This document shows positions 47,001 to 58,218 of a DNA stretch of 64,000 nucleotides, in pieces. The notes beneath the pieces are model-generated. The model saw only the letters and a list, made by a program, of their open reading frames with translations, ran no database searches and had not been told where the DNA came from. How positions within the stretch are numbered: the stretch's first letter is position 1; the number at the start of each line of letters is the position of its first letter. Origin of the DNA: Margaritifera margaritifera. Taxonomy: Eukaryota > Mollusca > Bivalvia > Unionida > Margaritiferidae. The DNA lies in the NCBI GenBank assembly GCA_029931535.1, contig JAQPZY010001695.1, positions 6,492,501 through 6,556,500 on the forward strand, given 5' to 3'. The translations under genes were made by a program, and so were the position numbers.

Positions 47001-48984
47001 AGTTGTAGGGAAACACATTCACTTTACAGATTAAACCTGTCACTGAAAGACACTGTGAGTCAGCAATGTTTATATAAATGCTTCACTCGCACCCCACCAC
47101 CTCTACCCACCCACACACCCTCTGAAAAAAAAAACAAACACAACAACAACAAGCAAACAAACAAAATAACAACCCCAAAATCTAATTGCAACTTCGAATT
47201 AGCAGTTTTTATTGTATCACCATTTTTGCTTATATATTGCGATTACTCATATCCATTCGTCACTTTTTTCCTCGAAACATGAATTCCGTCTGCACAGATT
47301 GATGGGGCTGATCCTATTTATTATGATGTTTCAAGAGGATGAGTATATGACAAAAAAAATTTCAGGATCTGGATGCAGACCCCGGGGGATGAGGGTGGGA
47401 GTGGGGGTGAGAGAGAGAGAGAGAGAGAGAGATTTTCTACCACGTGACGTGAACTCCATCTACACCAGGTTAGGGCGGATACTCATATTTGGTATGATAT
47501 TTCAATAAGATAAGTACAAACATTTAGAATGTGTTATGATATTAACTGTGCAACATCTAATGTTTTTTATTTGATAACCTTTAGAAAGTGTGGCATACAA
47601 TATATTGGAAAAACTCGTCACTAAGTATCAAAACGCATATACAAGAATAGAAATGACGTTAATAGCTTTATAGATCCATCTTTTTCATTTCATGTCGCTA
47701 TACAGTTTAATGACAGCTTCCATAATTTTAAAGAGTTTTCATTTAAACCAATTGACATTGTTAATTTGGAAATGGAACGCCTGTTGAAAGAAACATATCT
47801 GATTCACCATCTGGGTACTATCTATCCAAAAGATCTAAATTATAAGATTATATATGAAATTCATTAATAAGTTCATAATGTTTGGTCATTTCTAACTTCC
47901 ATAGTGCTTTAAGATTTGCTATTGTTGTATGTTGTTATTATTATTATTATTATTTCAGATGGTTTGCAGACATGGACGTTGATGAGGTCTCTCCAAGATC
48001 CCCACTGATCAAAGCAGTAGGTTTTTGTTTGTTTGTTTCTCGTTTTCAGGTTTGTTTGTGTGTCTGATTTCCGTGTGCTTATGTGCTACCTTGTTGGTTT
48101 GAGTCTGTGTCTGCTTGTTTGTAAGATTGCATCTGGACCCTTTGATTCGCTTCCCAGCTACCCTAGCCACTGCATTCGACACACTATATTTTACATTTAC
48201 TTAATCGATCTTTCCGTTTTTGTCAACATTTAAAAGTAAACAAAAACAAAGCAATTGCATAGTCATTCAGTTTAACTCTATTCGAACTGGCAATATTTTT
48301 GTCTCATTTCCCTAGAAGTTGCGCACGATACAAAAAATTTTGATTTGGTTTGGTGTTTTACGGTACAGCAACACAAGTAGGTTGTTTAGTGCCAATGCAA
48401 TTCGAGTAAAGTGCCTTGCCTAAGCGACCCATACTGACCCGATCGTAGGATTCAAACCCACACCCTTTCGGTGGTGAGTCAGGCATACTAACTACTGAAC
48501 CACTGTGGCTCCTTAGCAAAGCGGAAGCCTTGTAGTGGCACGAAAATGTTGTGATTTTAGAGATATGCTTGTTTATTTCCATCCTTAATACAAAAGGTAG
48601 AAATTACCACTTGCTTTCATGTTGTTTTATTTGTAATTGATCATTTCCGCTCAGTTTCTTTGAATAATTTTACCACCTCTTGATCTATTTAGCTTTTGTT
48701 TTTGATTAACGTTATCGAAAATACTTTTTTCACAAAGAAAATGAAGATATGATTAATCGTTTTGTTTGGGATAAGTTGTTAGAAAACGGAAGGGGTCACA
48801 CGGTGATATTTTACAAAAACAAATTTCGTTGCATATTTTCTTCCTCGTTTTTGTTTAATTTTGAAATGGTTGAACTATCTTCATCTTCGAGTTTCAGGTT
48901 ACTCTTTCACCTGACATTGATTCTCTAATGACCCCTGAAACACGGAGATTGCTGTCCCGCTCGTTTGCAAAAATAGTACTTTAA
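39228..48984 (+). CDS. Predicted pseudokinase, copy B, ten exons
   Basis: Exons 39228-39347, 39780-40541, 41156-41259, 41632-41730, 42500-42641, 43275-43444, 45472-45579, 46130-46189, 47959-48016 and 48898-48984 (TAA). Every exon has the same length and phase as in copy A, so the whole reading frame is intact. Differences from A include TLPDVP for SLPEAP at the start of exon 2, YFPG for CFPG, EAKFVVV for EAKFLVV in the C-helix side of exon 5, and VTLSPDIDSLMTPETRR in the last exon. The degenerate kinase motifs (HGDIRPRK, GLE) are identical. A TIR element sits immediately upstream. Confidence 0.82.
39780..40541 (+). CDS. Copy B exon 2
   Basis: 254 codons, TLPDVPLYSQQ to DYKKLYK, donor AAA|GTAGGC. 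A (GT)24-type tract at 40564-40611 follows. Confidence 0.8.
40564..40611. repeat. (GT)n microsatellite after exon 2, copy B
   Basis: About 24 GT units; copy A has about 11 (22508-22530) and copy C about 9 (62147-62163). Confidence 0.9.
41156..41259 (+). CDS. Copy B exon 3
   Basis: GHNGDIQFIVTVYRR; differs from A by LT for LA in NNLTRLKSPYLAE. Confidence 0.82.
41632..41730 (+). CDS. Copy B exon 4
   Basis: Same protein as copy A exon 4; one silent difference in the HSHR codons region (AGTCAT for AGCCAC). Confidence 0.84.
42180..42254 (+). other. Conserved 75-bp intronic island, copy B
   Basis: Nearly identical to 24086-24160, with the same acceptor and donor-like borders and the same stop in the phase that inclusion would impose. 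Confidence 0.45.
42500..42641 (+). CDS. Copy B exon 5
   Basis: TVFGEYEAKFVVVRLL..VVHGDIRPRKIFINN; Leu to Val relative to copy A is the only change. Confidence 0.87.
43182..43229. repeat. (CA)n microsatellite, copy B intron
   Basis: CA units interrupted once by GACAGA; replaces the AT/AC tract of copy A. Confidence 0.9.
43275..43444 (+). CDS. Copy B exon 6
   Basis: GGLETVTWPSNK..FVAPEVVTG..SDIFSVGC. Identical protein to copy A; silent differences only (GGT for GGA at the start, GGA for GGG before FVAPE). Confidence 0.87.
43484..44620. repeat. Expanded TAG/GTT minisatellite, copy B intron
   Basis: About ten units built on GTTAGTGTTGTTTTTGATGA, TTTGGAGGTTGTGGTAATA, TCATTAGCAATAGT and (GTA)n. 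A frame open from 43694 to 44470 reads repeats of VSVVFDDLEVVVISLAIVVV. Copy A has only about three units. Confidence 0.88.
44995..45290. repeat. CCGGACACA-type tandem repeat, about five units, copy B
   Basis: AGTAAACCGGACACA alternates with GGGACCACACATTGTAGCC phrases in irregular units of 30-60 bp. Expanded compared with copy A (27895-28020). Confidence 0.7.
45472..45579 (+). CDS. Copy B exon 7
   Basis: RPFSKRSELLNKMVGPKLMD to GFEFISDCL; three residue differences in its last third from copy A (L/F, A/D). Confidence 0.82.
46130..46189 (+). CDS. Copy B exon 8
   Basis: KSMRKRFQLGIGLRYVRQI; the C-lobe Arg is kept, while PLG is SMR and two other residues differ from copy A. Confidence 0.8.
46800..46950. 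mobile_element. hAT-type MITE, 135 bp, copy B
   Basis: Element 46808-46942, orthologous to 29420-29554. Target duplication GTGCTATT / GTGCAATT (one mismatch), termini CAGTGGTGCGAGTA and TACTTGCACCGCTG. Confidence 0.88.
47539..47866 (+). pseudogene. Penelope-like GIY-YIG fragment, copy B, decayed
   Basis: Matches 30185-30486, but the frame is broken by small indels and stops (for example TAG at 47669 after ATAGCTTTA). TGTGGCATACAATATATTGG still marks the GIY-YIG start. Confidence 0.7.
47959..48016 (+). CDS. Copy B exon 9
   Basis: WFADMDVDEVSPRSPLIKA; YD of copy A is DE here. Confidence 0.8.
48338..48512 (-). mobile_element. tRNA-derived SINE in the last intron of copy B
   Basis: On the minus strand it starts GGAGCCACAGTGGTTCAG. 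Box A GGTTCAGTAGTTAGTATGCC lies near 48501-48482 and box B GGGTTTGAATCCT at 48459-48447. The 3' end is an A-rich CACCAAACCAAATCAAAA. Copy A has no counterpart, so it was inserted after the duplication (or came with the larger extra segment here). Confidence 0.75.
48898..48984 (+). CDS. Copy B exon 10 (terminal)
   Basis: VTLSPDIDSLMTPETRRLLS to FAKIVL and TAA. Seven of 28 residues differ from copy A, more than in any other exon. Confidence 0.75.
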   Translation, partial: VTLSPDIDSLMTPETRRLLSRSFAKIVL

Positions 48985-49180
48985 AATCGGTAGTTTTCAT
49001 TTTCAAAAACTTCTCAATGAAAGACACAGGGCTTTTAAGCATGTAGTGAATAATTTCACAGTATACTATGACAATTTTAAAGATCTGGATCTTTCTTGTC
49101 AAAACTTTAATGCTTTAAGATTGTATATATTACAGAGTGAAAACTACATTCGCTTTGTTCCAACCTTGAAAACGCTTCCA

Positions 49181-49186
49181 ATAAAG
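49181..49186 (+). terminator. Poly(A) signal, copy B
   Basis: AATAAA, about 200 nt after the stop. Confidence 0.5.
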
Positions 49187-49696
49187 GCGTCATCAAGTTA
49201 TGATTAACACCAAGCTGACGATTGGATTTGTCAGCGGTTCACTGAAATTTATGATACTTTATTCACGTGTATTTCGTGAGTTTTGCTTTATTCCACGTGC
49301 AGTTATTTGTTTCGCTTGTATTTAGTGCTTTTTGCATTATTCCACGTGTAGGTAATGGGTTCACATGTGTGCAGTACTTTTTACCTCATTCCACGTGCAT
49401 ATAATGGGTTCACATGTGTCTAGTGCTTTTTATCTCAAAACTGAGTAAATTGCGACATATACATGGAGTCCTTAACACAATAGTAACTCACTGGATTGTG
49501 TTTTCTATCTTTGTTTAATGCGAACTGAATCTGAAAAGTTTGTATTACATATAAATGTATTATGTGCTTAACTTCCTTATTATGTTGCCGTTGTTCTTTC
49601 TTGTGTACAAATGGTAGTATTTTGATTAAAACGATCTGGGAACTTGTAAAAAATATAGATATTCCTTGCATGTTGAATTCATCATTTATTTTTCAG

Positions 49697-49756
49697 ATGG
49701 AACAGATTAACAAGGATGTAACCTTTACAAACGAGGAGAAAGTCCTCCATGTGTAG
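49697..49756 (+). CDS. Possible alternative last exon, copy B
   Basis: MEQINKDVTFTNEEKVLHV and TAG after ATTTTTCAG; four to five residues differ from the copy A version. Confidence 0.3.
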   Translation: MEQINKDVTFTNEEKVLHV

Positions 49757-50069
49757 TAATACACAGATTGACGGATTTCATTTGATCAGAAATGAAAGTT
49801 TGATGAGTCTTGATGGGAACTCGAAGATATATTGTCCAACAACAATTTAATTGGGTCTGATTAACACAAAGATATATAATATTATCCCTTTTCCGTCTAC
49901 AAACATGATTGCTTTTACTATTAAAAACATGATGGATGGGGCAAATGTTGAAGAAAGTGAATTCAGAGAAGAACTGAAATAACTACATTGGAGTTAATCT
50001 TCTCTCCATAACTGACCTTTCGGATTGTTCACAAATTCAAAGGAAAGTTAACAGGTACTGATGAATCCG

Positions 50070-52090
50070 CCGCAGTGCCACTTGGTACCCGCGGGAATCT
50101 TTTTTTCATATCCTTCTTCAGCCTCATGAAAGTCCATAAGGCAGGCCAAGTGAGCGTATGGAATGGTGGTGCGTCCGACGTGCGTCGTCCGTCCATCCGT
50201 CCTCATTCGCTATTTTCAACTTTGTTTCTAAAAGCACTGGGTCAATTTCAAATAATTTTAACAAAGAACATCATGCCTTTTTGAGTTCGTTACAAATGAT
50301 TCCGCTCCGTCATTAAATATGGCCGACGTTACTAAAAGTAAAAAAAAACTTTCCACAAGAGTCAATCGAAGGGACCAACGCTCTAATGTCTGAAAAGAAT
50401 TTCCAGGAATTCAAGATAAGACCATTTCTTCCTTTTAACTGCTGAGTGTTGACGCCATCTCTGATATTCTTGATCGATAAGGGTTTCCAATTAGTGGCTG
50501 TGGCGGAGATATTGTATGTAAGATCAGTACCATTTTCAACTGGGACAAATTAGGCATCATTAAAGGACATTTGGTGAAAACACAGTACCAATATAACTAT
50601 CCATTCAGGCGGAGTAGCGATAGCACTATTTTCAAGATGGCCGTTTAGGCAGTGAGACTACATGTGCAAGCGGCACAATTTTCATTTAAAGCCACTTGAC
50701 ATCATACGAACTATTTGTATGGTGAAAACCCCATGTCGATGTGACTTTTCGTTCAGGAGGAGTAGTGATAACAAGATTTTGAAAATGGCTGCCACGGCGT
50801 TTATATTGCATGTCAGATTGCCACCGTTTTGATTTAGGATCAGCGTGATATCATAAGAAGTCTTTTAGTGCAAACTCTATATTGATATGACCATCAGTTC
50901 AAGAAAAGTGTCGATAACAAGATTTTCAAGATGGCCGCTGTGGCGGCCATATTGGATGTCTGAGCATCACCATTGTCATTTAGGACCAACTAGACCCTGG
51001 GATGAATGTGTGTAAAGTTTCATAGCAATCCTCCATGTGGTTTAGGAGGAGTAACAAACTTGAAGTAACGGACGGACGGACGACGGAGGACAGGCCATCC
51101 CATAAGGTCTTCTGGTTTATGACCAGTTGAGCTAAAAACTGCTGAACAGAATTCTACCAACTTTTTATAAAAAGCATTATGGAATAAAGACCTTAGCATT
51201 TTTATACAAATAATGTCGATTCACCATTACTGCAAATGGCCATTCTTACTAAAATATGGAGAAAAAGACTTTTCTGCACAGCAGAAATTATCAAAATTTG
51301 ACATAAATCATATTGGCATACATGCCTACAAATTGATCTGCCGTTACTAAATTAATTAAATCGTTTTAACAGAATTTAAAAAAATGCGCCACGTAATTTG
51401 ACAGAAAGTATTCTGGCATAAAGATTTTTCTGTGCTATGTAAAAGGCAACTAAGCCACTATTAAATATGACCACCTTTACTAACGAATATAAAACCTATC
51501 AATGGGTCATTCTAAAAGAAAAAAAGAAAGAAAAAAATGGTCTGCAAAATCTGACCTAATTGAACAGAAAACATCATGAAAAAGGCCCTTTTAAGTTTGC
51601 ACAAATAATGCTGATCTACGACCCTGTATGCCTGCCGTGACTAAAAATAGAAGCAAAAAAATCAAAATGACTTCTTCTCAAAGACCACTCAACAAAATTT
51701 GATATGAAGTCTCCTTGCAAGAAGGCCTTTAATTTGTACAAATGATACAAAATCTGCAGTTCAATATTGTTATTATTGCTTAAGATAGATGAACGTTTTA
51801 AATGACTTCTTCTCAAAAACTGCCTAATAGAATTTGACCAAATTTGACAGCAGTCTTGTTTAAAGGTCTTTTAATTTCAAACAATGGTGCTGATCCACCA
51901 TCAAATATGGCTGAGAATAGTAAAAGTAAGGAAACCTTCCAACAGCTTATTTTACAACAAATCAAAAGAATTTGAAGACATTTTTAAAGAAAGAACTAAT
52001 TATTGCATATTTATTCACCAACCGCTCTTGTATTTATCTGTAAGATACATATCAGCCAGGTGAGCGATCTCAGGCCCATATGGGTTTCTT
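50070..52090. repeat. Composite mollusc-type repeat block after copy B
   Basis: Equivalent of 32815-35085, with several deletions (some of the roughly 160-bp units are missing around 51260-51340). Contains the same GGACGGACGGACGACGG and CAGGTGAGCGATCTCAGGCC landmarks. Confidence 0.7.
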
Positions 52091-52714
52091 GATAATAACA
52101 AATTTGCATTTACAAAGGTGTTTCATTTGCATTTGTACTCTACTGTATATCATTTACTATTTAAGTTTATTTTAGTTTTCATTAAAGTCTCTTTTCCTTG
52201 TGTACACAGGCTTATGTTTTGCAATTTCAAAAACACATATCTAATTTTCAAACTTAGCTCTTATGTGTACGATTCCATACCCCGTGTTTCAGCAGTCGAA
52301 ACTTAAAAATCTTCCAAGATGGCATTAGAAATACGAAATGTTTAATGTGTGCAGATTTAAATATATTTGAAAATTATTGTTTGGTGCCAACATGATAAAA
52401 GTACTGAATGACATTTATGTAACTTGCATATAATATTCGTTATTGTCTTAAGCATGCACATACTTAAACATATGTGCATCAGAATGTGGTTGTTCACTGA
52501 AGATTATAAATGAAAACTTATATACAGACATACAGTGATCGATATTGACTGTTAGTGAAAGGATCGACAAGTATATACAAATTTGTGATAATGTTGTCTT
52601 ATTTTAAAACTTCGCATAAATTTATCTAATTGATAGGTCGCCGGTTGTTTCATAAATTCATAAGATTCTGTTGTTCACAGATGCGTGTCAAAGTGTGTGT
52701 GTGTCCTTCCAGGC

Positions 52715-52717
<3 letters not shown>

Positions 52718-52773
<56 letters not shown>
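52718..52773. repeat. (GA)n microsatellite
   Basis: About 28 GA units, followed by TATTTTGCGTGCTAGTAAAA, which recurs near 57587. Confidence 0.93.
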
Positions 52774-52780
<7 letters not shown>

Positions 52781-53075
52781 TGCGTGCTAGTAAAAGAGCT
52801 CGCTATCTCTCCAGTTCTAAACTATGATGTATGCATGTGAACAGAATGAACAATTTTGTTGCCCACAACTTTTCTGTAATGACATTCGCGGGATGTTTTT
52901 CTAAAAAAGAAACGAGATTGATAGGTGCAGTGAAAGACTTTTAACAAGAGAAATGAACCGTGAAATGCAAGTTCTATCCTTTACCAGGTTAGGTAGCTAC
53001 TAATATCGTATCACATACCCACTCCTACGTATTGAATACGTAACATTTACAAAAGAACGAAGGATTAAGTAATAG

Positions 53076-54179
53076 CTTATTTAGCATATACCAAGGTCAA
53101 AAGTCATATATTTAGAGGATATTTAGCATACACCAAGGTCAAAATTCTTATATATTTAGAGGATATTTAGCATATATCAAGGTCAAAAGTCTTATACTTT
53201 TAGAGGATATTTAGCATATAGCAAGGTCGGAAGTCTTATATATTTAGAGGATATTTAGCATATAGCAAGGTCAGAAGACTTTAATATTTAGAGGATATTT
53301 AGCATATAGCGAGGTCGGAAGTCTTATATATTTAGAGGATATTTAGCATATAGGAAGGTCGGAAGTCTTATATATTTAGAGGATATTTAGCATATAGCGA
53401 GGTCGGAAGTCTTATATATTGAGAGGATATTTAGCATATAGCGAGGTCGGAAGTCTGATATATTTAGAGGATATTTAGCATATAGCAAGGTCGGAAGACT
53501 TTAATATTTATAGGATATTTAGCATATAGCGAGGTCCGAAGTCTTATATATTAAGAGGATATTTAGCTTATAGCAAGGTCAAAAGTCTTATATATTTAGA
53601 GGATATTCAGCATGTAGCAAGGTCAGAAATCTTATATATTTAGAGGATATTTAGCAGATAGCAAGGTCGGAAGTCTTATATATTTAGAGGATATTTAGCA
53701 TATAGCAAGGTCGGAAGTCTTATATATTTAGAGGATATTTAGCATATAGCAAGGTCAAAAGTCTTATATATTTAGAGGATATTTAGCATATGGCAAGGTC
53801 GGAAGACTTATATATTTAGAGGATATTCAGCATATAGCAAGGTCGGAAGTCTTATATATTCCGAGGATATTTCGTATCTGGCAAGGTCGGATGTCTTTTA
53901 TATTTAGAGTCTGTTTAGCATATACCAAAGTCGCAAGTCTTATATATTTAGAGGATATTAGGCATATACCAAGGTCGGAAGTCTGATATATTTAGAGGAT
54001 ATTTAGCATATACCAGAGTCGGAAGTCTGATATATTCAGAGAATATTTAGCATACAGCAAAGTCAGAAGTATAATCTATTTAGAGGATATTTAGCATATA
54101 GCAAAGTCGGAAGTCTAATATATTTAGAGGATATTTATAATATACCAAAGTCGGAAGTCTGATATATTTAGAGGATATA
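53076..54179. repeat. 44-bp satellite, about 25 units
   Basis: Same unit as 35864-36150. Most units read AGCATATAGCAAGGTCGGAA then GTCTTATATATTTAGAGGAT. Early units keep the ACCAAGGTCAAAA form seen after copy A; inner units carry the AGCAAGGTCGG variant. Confidence 0.95.
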
Positions 54180-55108
54180 AATTGTTTTAATGGCGTATCG
54201 AATGCAAATATTGCTAAATGCTCTCGATTCCACGTTCGGAGCCCTTCATCACAAAATGTTGTCAATTGTAAAATTATTGAAGATTATTTATCACCCTTGA
54301 TCACGTGTCATCATATTTGGTCAAACAGTGCGTCGACGTTGAAACATCAGATTTTAGCTCTACGATTTGCCATATATGGAGCTATTGATAGAGTGTATGG
54401 AAACTTTTCTTGTGTCATAGTGTAGGTGAATAGAAAATTAAATCTATTTGAAAACTTGAAGGACAAATATTTATATACCCTGTGCAGAGAAACGTTCTGA
54501 AGATACAAGGCAAACTGAAAGTGTAAATTTGAGAGTCATTTTCATTACCACATTTAGAATACTTATAAATCCCATTCGCCTTCTCCTCCACTATATCATC
54601 ATGATGAGATAAAACACAGCAATATTTGCAAGACAAATAAGAGTGAACTCCTGCTCCTTTCCTCGCATTGTTTTCGTTATTGTCGGTGTTACTGTCATCT
54701 TCGTCACTAGCAGCTGATACAAATTTGAGATTTTTTTTTACAAATCTTTCCAGCCGTAAACATTCTTTAATGGTTGCGAGACTTAAATGACACATGTAAG
54801 TCATTCATATTGAACATGAAATGAAGGTGAGACTTATTGAAGAAAATAAACATATCAATCAGGTATAAAACATACATATTACAAATGAAAGATACCAATA
54901 AATGTAACGAACAAATGGTGTAATTATAGAAATATGAAAACATACGTCGATATATTAGTCAATGACCCGATTTGAGAGTAATGCATGTACACACGGTACT
55001 GAATGTTCCGCATTCTCGAGATTGGTACCTTGCTCAGTTCACAAGAAGCGATCTTAGTCCTATATCACAAAGACGTATAGGTAAGCTCAGACAAAATTCA
55101 AGTAAGTG
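54180..55108. repeat. Duplicated block X, first copy
   Basis: About 930 bp, from AAATTGTTTTAATGGCGTAT to AAAATTCAAGTAAGTGT, nearly identical to 56586-57517. Confidence 0.92.
54415..54804 (-). CDS. ORF of unknown status in block X, first copy
   Basis: 129-codon minus-strand ORF. The middle part (SAASDEDDSNTDNNENNARK, then CKYCCVLSHHDDIVEEKANG) has a protein-like, acidic composition with Cys and His residues. There is a possible acceptor (TTTGTATCAG before CTGCTAGTGACG) and a possible donor (TGTG|GTAATG). No family recognised; may be a lost or chance exon. Confidence 0.22.
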   Translation of the reverse strand: MTYMCHLSLATIKECLRLERFVKKNLKFVSAASDEDDSNTDNNENNARKGAGVHSYLSCKYCCVLSHHDDIVEEKANGIYKYSKCGNENDSQIYTFSLPCIFRTFLCTGYINICPSSFQIDLIFYSPTL

Positions 55109-56483
55109 TACGCAAAAAGCTCATATATTTACAGGCAGTATTCTTGAACGTTTGATAGTTGGTCCGATTTAAATACCGCATTCAGAGTCTTTTCATTAAA
55201 ATACATGAAGTACCAAATCAATACATTTTTTTTTAAAATTTGTATCATGACTCTTTTGATTCTAATACCTATAAGTCTGTTTCGGACTCAGAATTTGCAT
55301 ATGGGAAACCATCAGCAGCAAACAAGTTTCATTTCTTGTTCCAACCTTTAAAAACGTTTCATTCCGTTGTCACACATCTGTTTCAGGGATCTTTTCTATC
55401 GCAAGGAATAATGTCCTTCAATTCTTATGCATGTTCGGATACTTTTTCTTGCATATTTCATAGGAACTCTTTTGAAGATCATCTCGCAATTCTTATAGGG
55501 AATCTGATTCTTTTCTAAATAAATGTTGTGCTTTTGCTGCAAGTCGTATGGCGATATTAAAACTATTAGACAGTCTGAAGATCTCGCACTAAAATATACA
55601 AACTCATTTTACAATGAATATCAAATATAATCGAATTTAATTAAAGAGATCTGATTTAAATGACAAATCGGCATGGATAACGTAGCAATACACAATGCGG
55701 TCACATTTTAATGAAGTATTAGTAGTGCACGCTTTTCATGTTCTCTGTTGACAGCGACCTTTGAATTTACTGCTTCAGTGGGTCTCGGTGTCTGCCACTA
55801 AGCAGAGAATGGTAATCGTTGCCTTTTGAATTGTCACTGATGAACGCTTTACTTACATTCCCTGACAGAAGTGTATAGGTGCATTTAACTACCAACCTTT
55901 TTTAATCTACTTGATTATGAACGAGAGCTTTCGGAACTGAACAAAACCCAATTCACGAATCGGCGAAAGGCCGAGTTACGTATGACACAATATCGAATGA
56001 CGTAATTTAATTGTGGTCAAGACTAAAATTGAGAGTCTACGTCCGACTCACCATTTCCGTGGCGGATAGTCCAATTCCTGGTTTCTCTAACTTCTATCTA
56101 ATGATGAATTTGTCCTTCCCTTTGAAGCAGAGATATTTGTACACTGATATAATTAGCTCCGCCTACATCGGGCGTGTGTGCGGGCAGCGTTGACGAAGAG
56201 AACGGCCAGATCTTGACGGCCAGTTCCGTTACCTGAATATACAAATGCTCTGGTATATATTTTGATTGCCCTTAGTGACGTCAGTTTTCGTCATCAAAAT
56301 TGTATCTGTGTCCCTTGGCGCTACTGCGAACGGTAGGTATGACAATGAACAGTACATCAGCCATGCATAAATAGAGACAACAAGTTGCACGTGCACAACC
56401 AGACAGAACATTGATTAACAATAGGAGTAAATCTATCACTAATTCTTTCAATCACCTCAGTGGTTATTCAGACAAGTATTTGG

Positions 56484-56484
<1 letters not shown>
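55109..56484. other. Spacer between the X blocks
   Basis: No gene recognised; ORFs such as 55240-55518 show no motifs. Confidence 0.4.

Positions 56485-56551
<67 letters not shown>
56485..56551. repeat. (GA)n microsatellite
   Basis: About 33 GA units, just before the second X block. Confidence 0.93.
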
Positions 56552-56552
<1 letters not shown>

Positions 56553-56585
56553 GCGGATTTATAACTCTGTCATTTCGAAGGAAGT

Positions 56586-57517
56586 AAATTGTTTTAGTGG
56601 CGTATCGAATGCAAATATTGCTAAATGAACTCGATTCTACCTTCTGGTGCCCTTGATCACAAAATGTTGTCAGTTGTAAAATTATTGAAGATTATTTATC
56701 ACCCTTGATCTCGTGTCATCATATTTGATCAAACAGTGTGTCGACGTTGAAACATCAGATTTTAGCTCTACGATTTGCCATATATGGAGCTATTGATAGA
56801 TTGCATGAAAACTTTTCTTGTGTCATAGTGTACGTGAATCGAAAATTAAATCTATTTGAAAACTTAAAGGACAAATATTTATATACCCTGTGCAGAGAAA
56901 CGTTCTGAAGATACAAGGTAAACTGAAAGTGTAAATTTGAGAGTCATTTTCATTACCACATTTAGAATACTTATAAATCCCATTCGCCTTCTCCTCCACT
57001 ATATCATCATGATGAGATAAAACACAGCAATATTTGCAAGACAAATAAGAGTGAACTCCTGCTCCTTTCCTCGCATTGTTTTCGTTATTGTCGGTGTTAC
57101 TGTCATCTTCGTCACTAGCAGCTGATACAAATTTGAGATTTTTTTTATACAAATCTTTCCAGCCGTAAACATGCTTTAATGGTTGCGAGACTTAAATGAC
57201 ACATGTAAGTCGTTCATATTGAACATGAAATGATGGTGAGACTTATTGAAGAAAATAAACATATCAATCAGGTATCAAATATACATATTACAAATGAAAG
57301 ATACCAATAAATGTAACGAACAAATGGTGTAATTATAGAAATATGAAAACATACGTCGATATATTAGTCAATGACCCGATTTGAGAGTAATGCATGTACA
57401 CACGGTACTGAATGTTCCGCATTCTCGAGATTGGTACCTTACTCAGTTCACAAGAAGCGATCTTAGTCCTATATCACAAAGACGTATAGGTAGGCTCAGA
57501 CAAAATTCAAGTAAGTG
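56586..57517. repeat. Duplicated block X, second copy
   Basis: From AAATTGTTTTAGTGGCGTAT. Its minus-strand ORF (57152-56823) is shortened at the N-terminus compared with the first copy and otherwise almost identical. Confidence 0.92.
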
Positions 57518-57524
57518 TGTGTGT

Positions 57525-57574
<50 letters not shown>

Positions 57575-57587
57575 TAGGGAGAGAGAG
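57513..57587. repeat. (GT)n(GA)n microsatellite
   Basis: GT units with one AT interruption, then GA units with TAGG. It joins block X to the TATTTTGGGCGCCAGTAAAA sequence shared with 52774. Confidence 0.88.
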
Positions 57588-57897
57588 TATTTTGGGCGCC
57601 AGTAAAAGAGCTCGCTATTTCTCCAGTTCTAATCTATGCAGTGTGCATTTGAACTGAATGAACAATTTTGTTGTCCACAAATGTTATGTAATGACATTCG
57701 CGGAATGTTTTTCTAAAGAAAAAAAAAAAAGAAAAGGGGATGATAGGTGCTGTGAAAGACATTTGACAAGAGAAATTAACCGTGAAATGCCGAGTTCTAC
57801 CTTTACCACGTTAAGTAGCTACTAATATCGTACCACATACTCGCTCCTACGTATTGAATACGTAACATTTACAAAAGAACGAAGGATTAAGTAATAG

Positions 57898-58218
57898 CTT
57901 ATATAGCATATAACAAGGTCAAATGTCTTATATATTTAGAGGATATTTAGCATATACAAGGTCAAAATTCTTATATATTTTGAGGATATTTAGCATATAC
58001 CAAGGTCAAAAGTCTTATATATTTAGAGTATATTTAGCATATAACAAGGTCAAAAGTCTTATATATTTAGAGGATATTTAGCATATACCAAGGTCAAAAG
58101 TCTTATATATTTAGAGTATATTTAGCATATACCAAGGTCAAAAGTCTTATATATTTAGAGGATATTAAGCATATGCCAAGGTCAGAAGTGTTATATATTT
58201 AGAGGATATTTAGCATAT
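57898..58218. repeat. 44-bp satellite, about 7 units
   Basis: Mostly the ACCAAGGTCAAAAGTC variant, closer to the array after copy A than to the centre of the 53-54 kb array. Confidence 0.9.
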
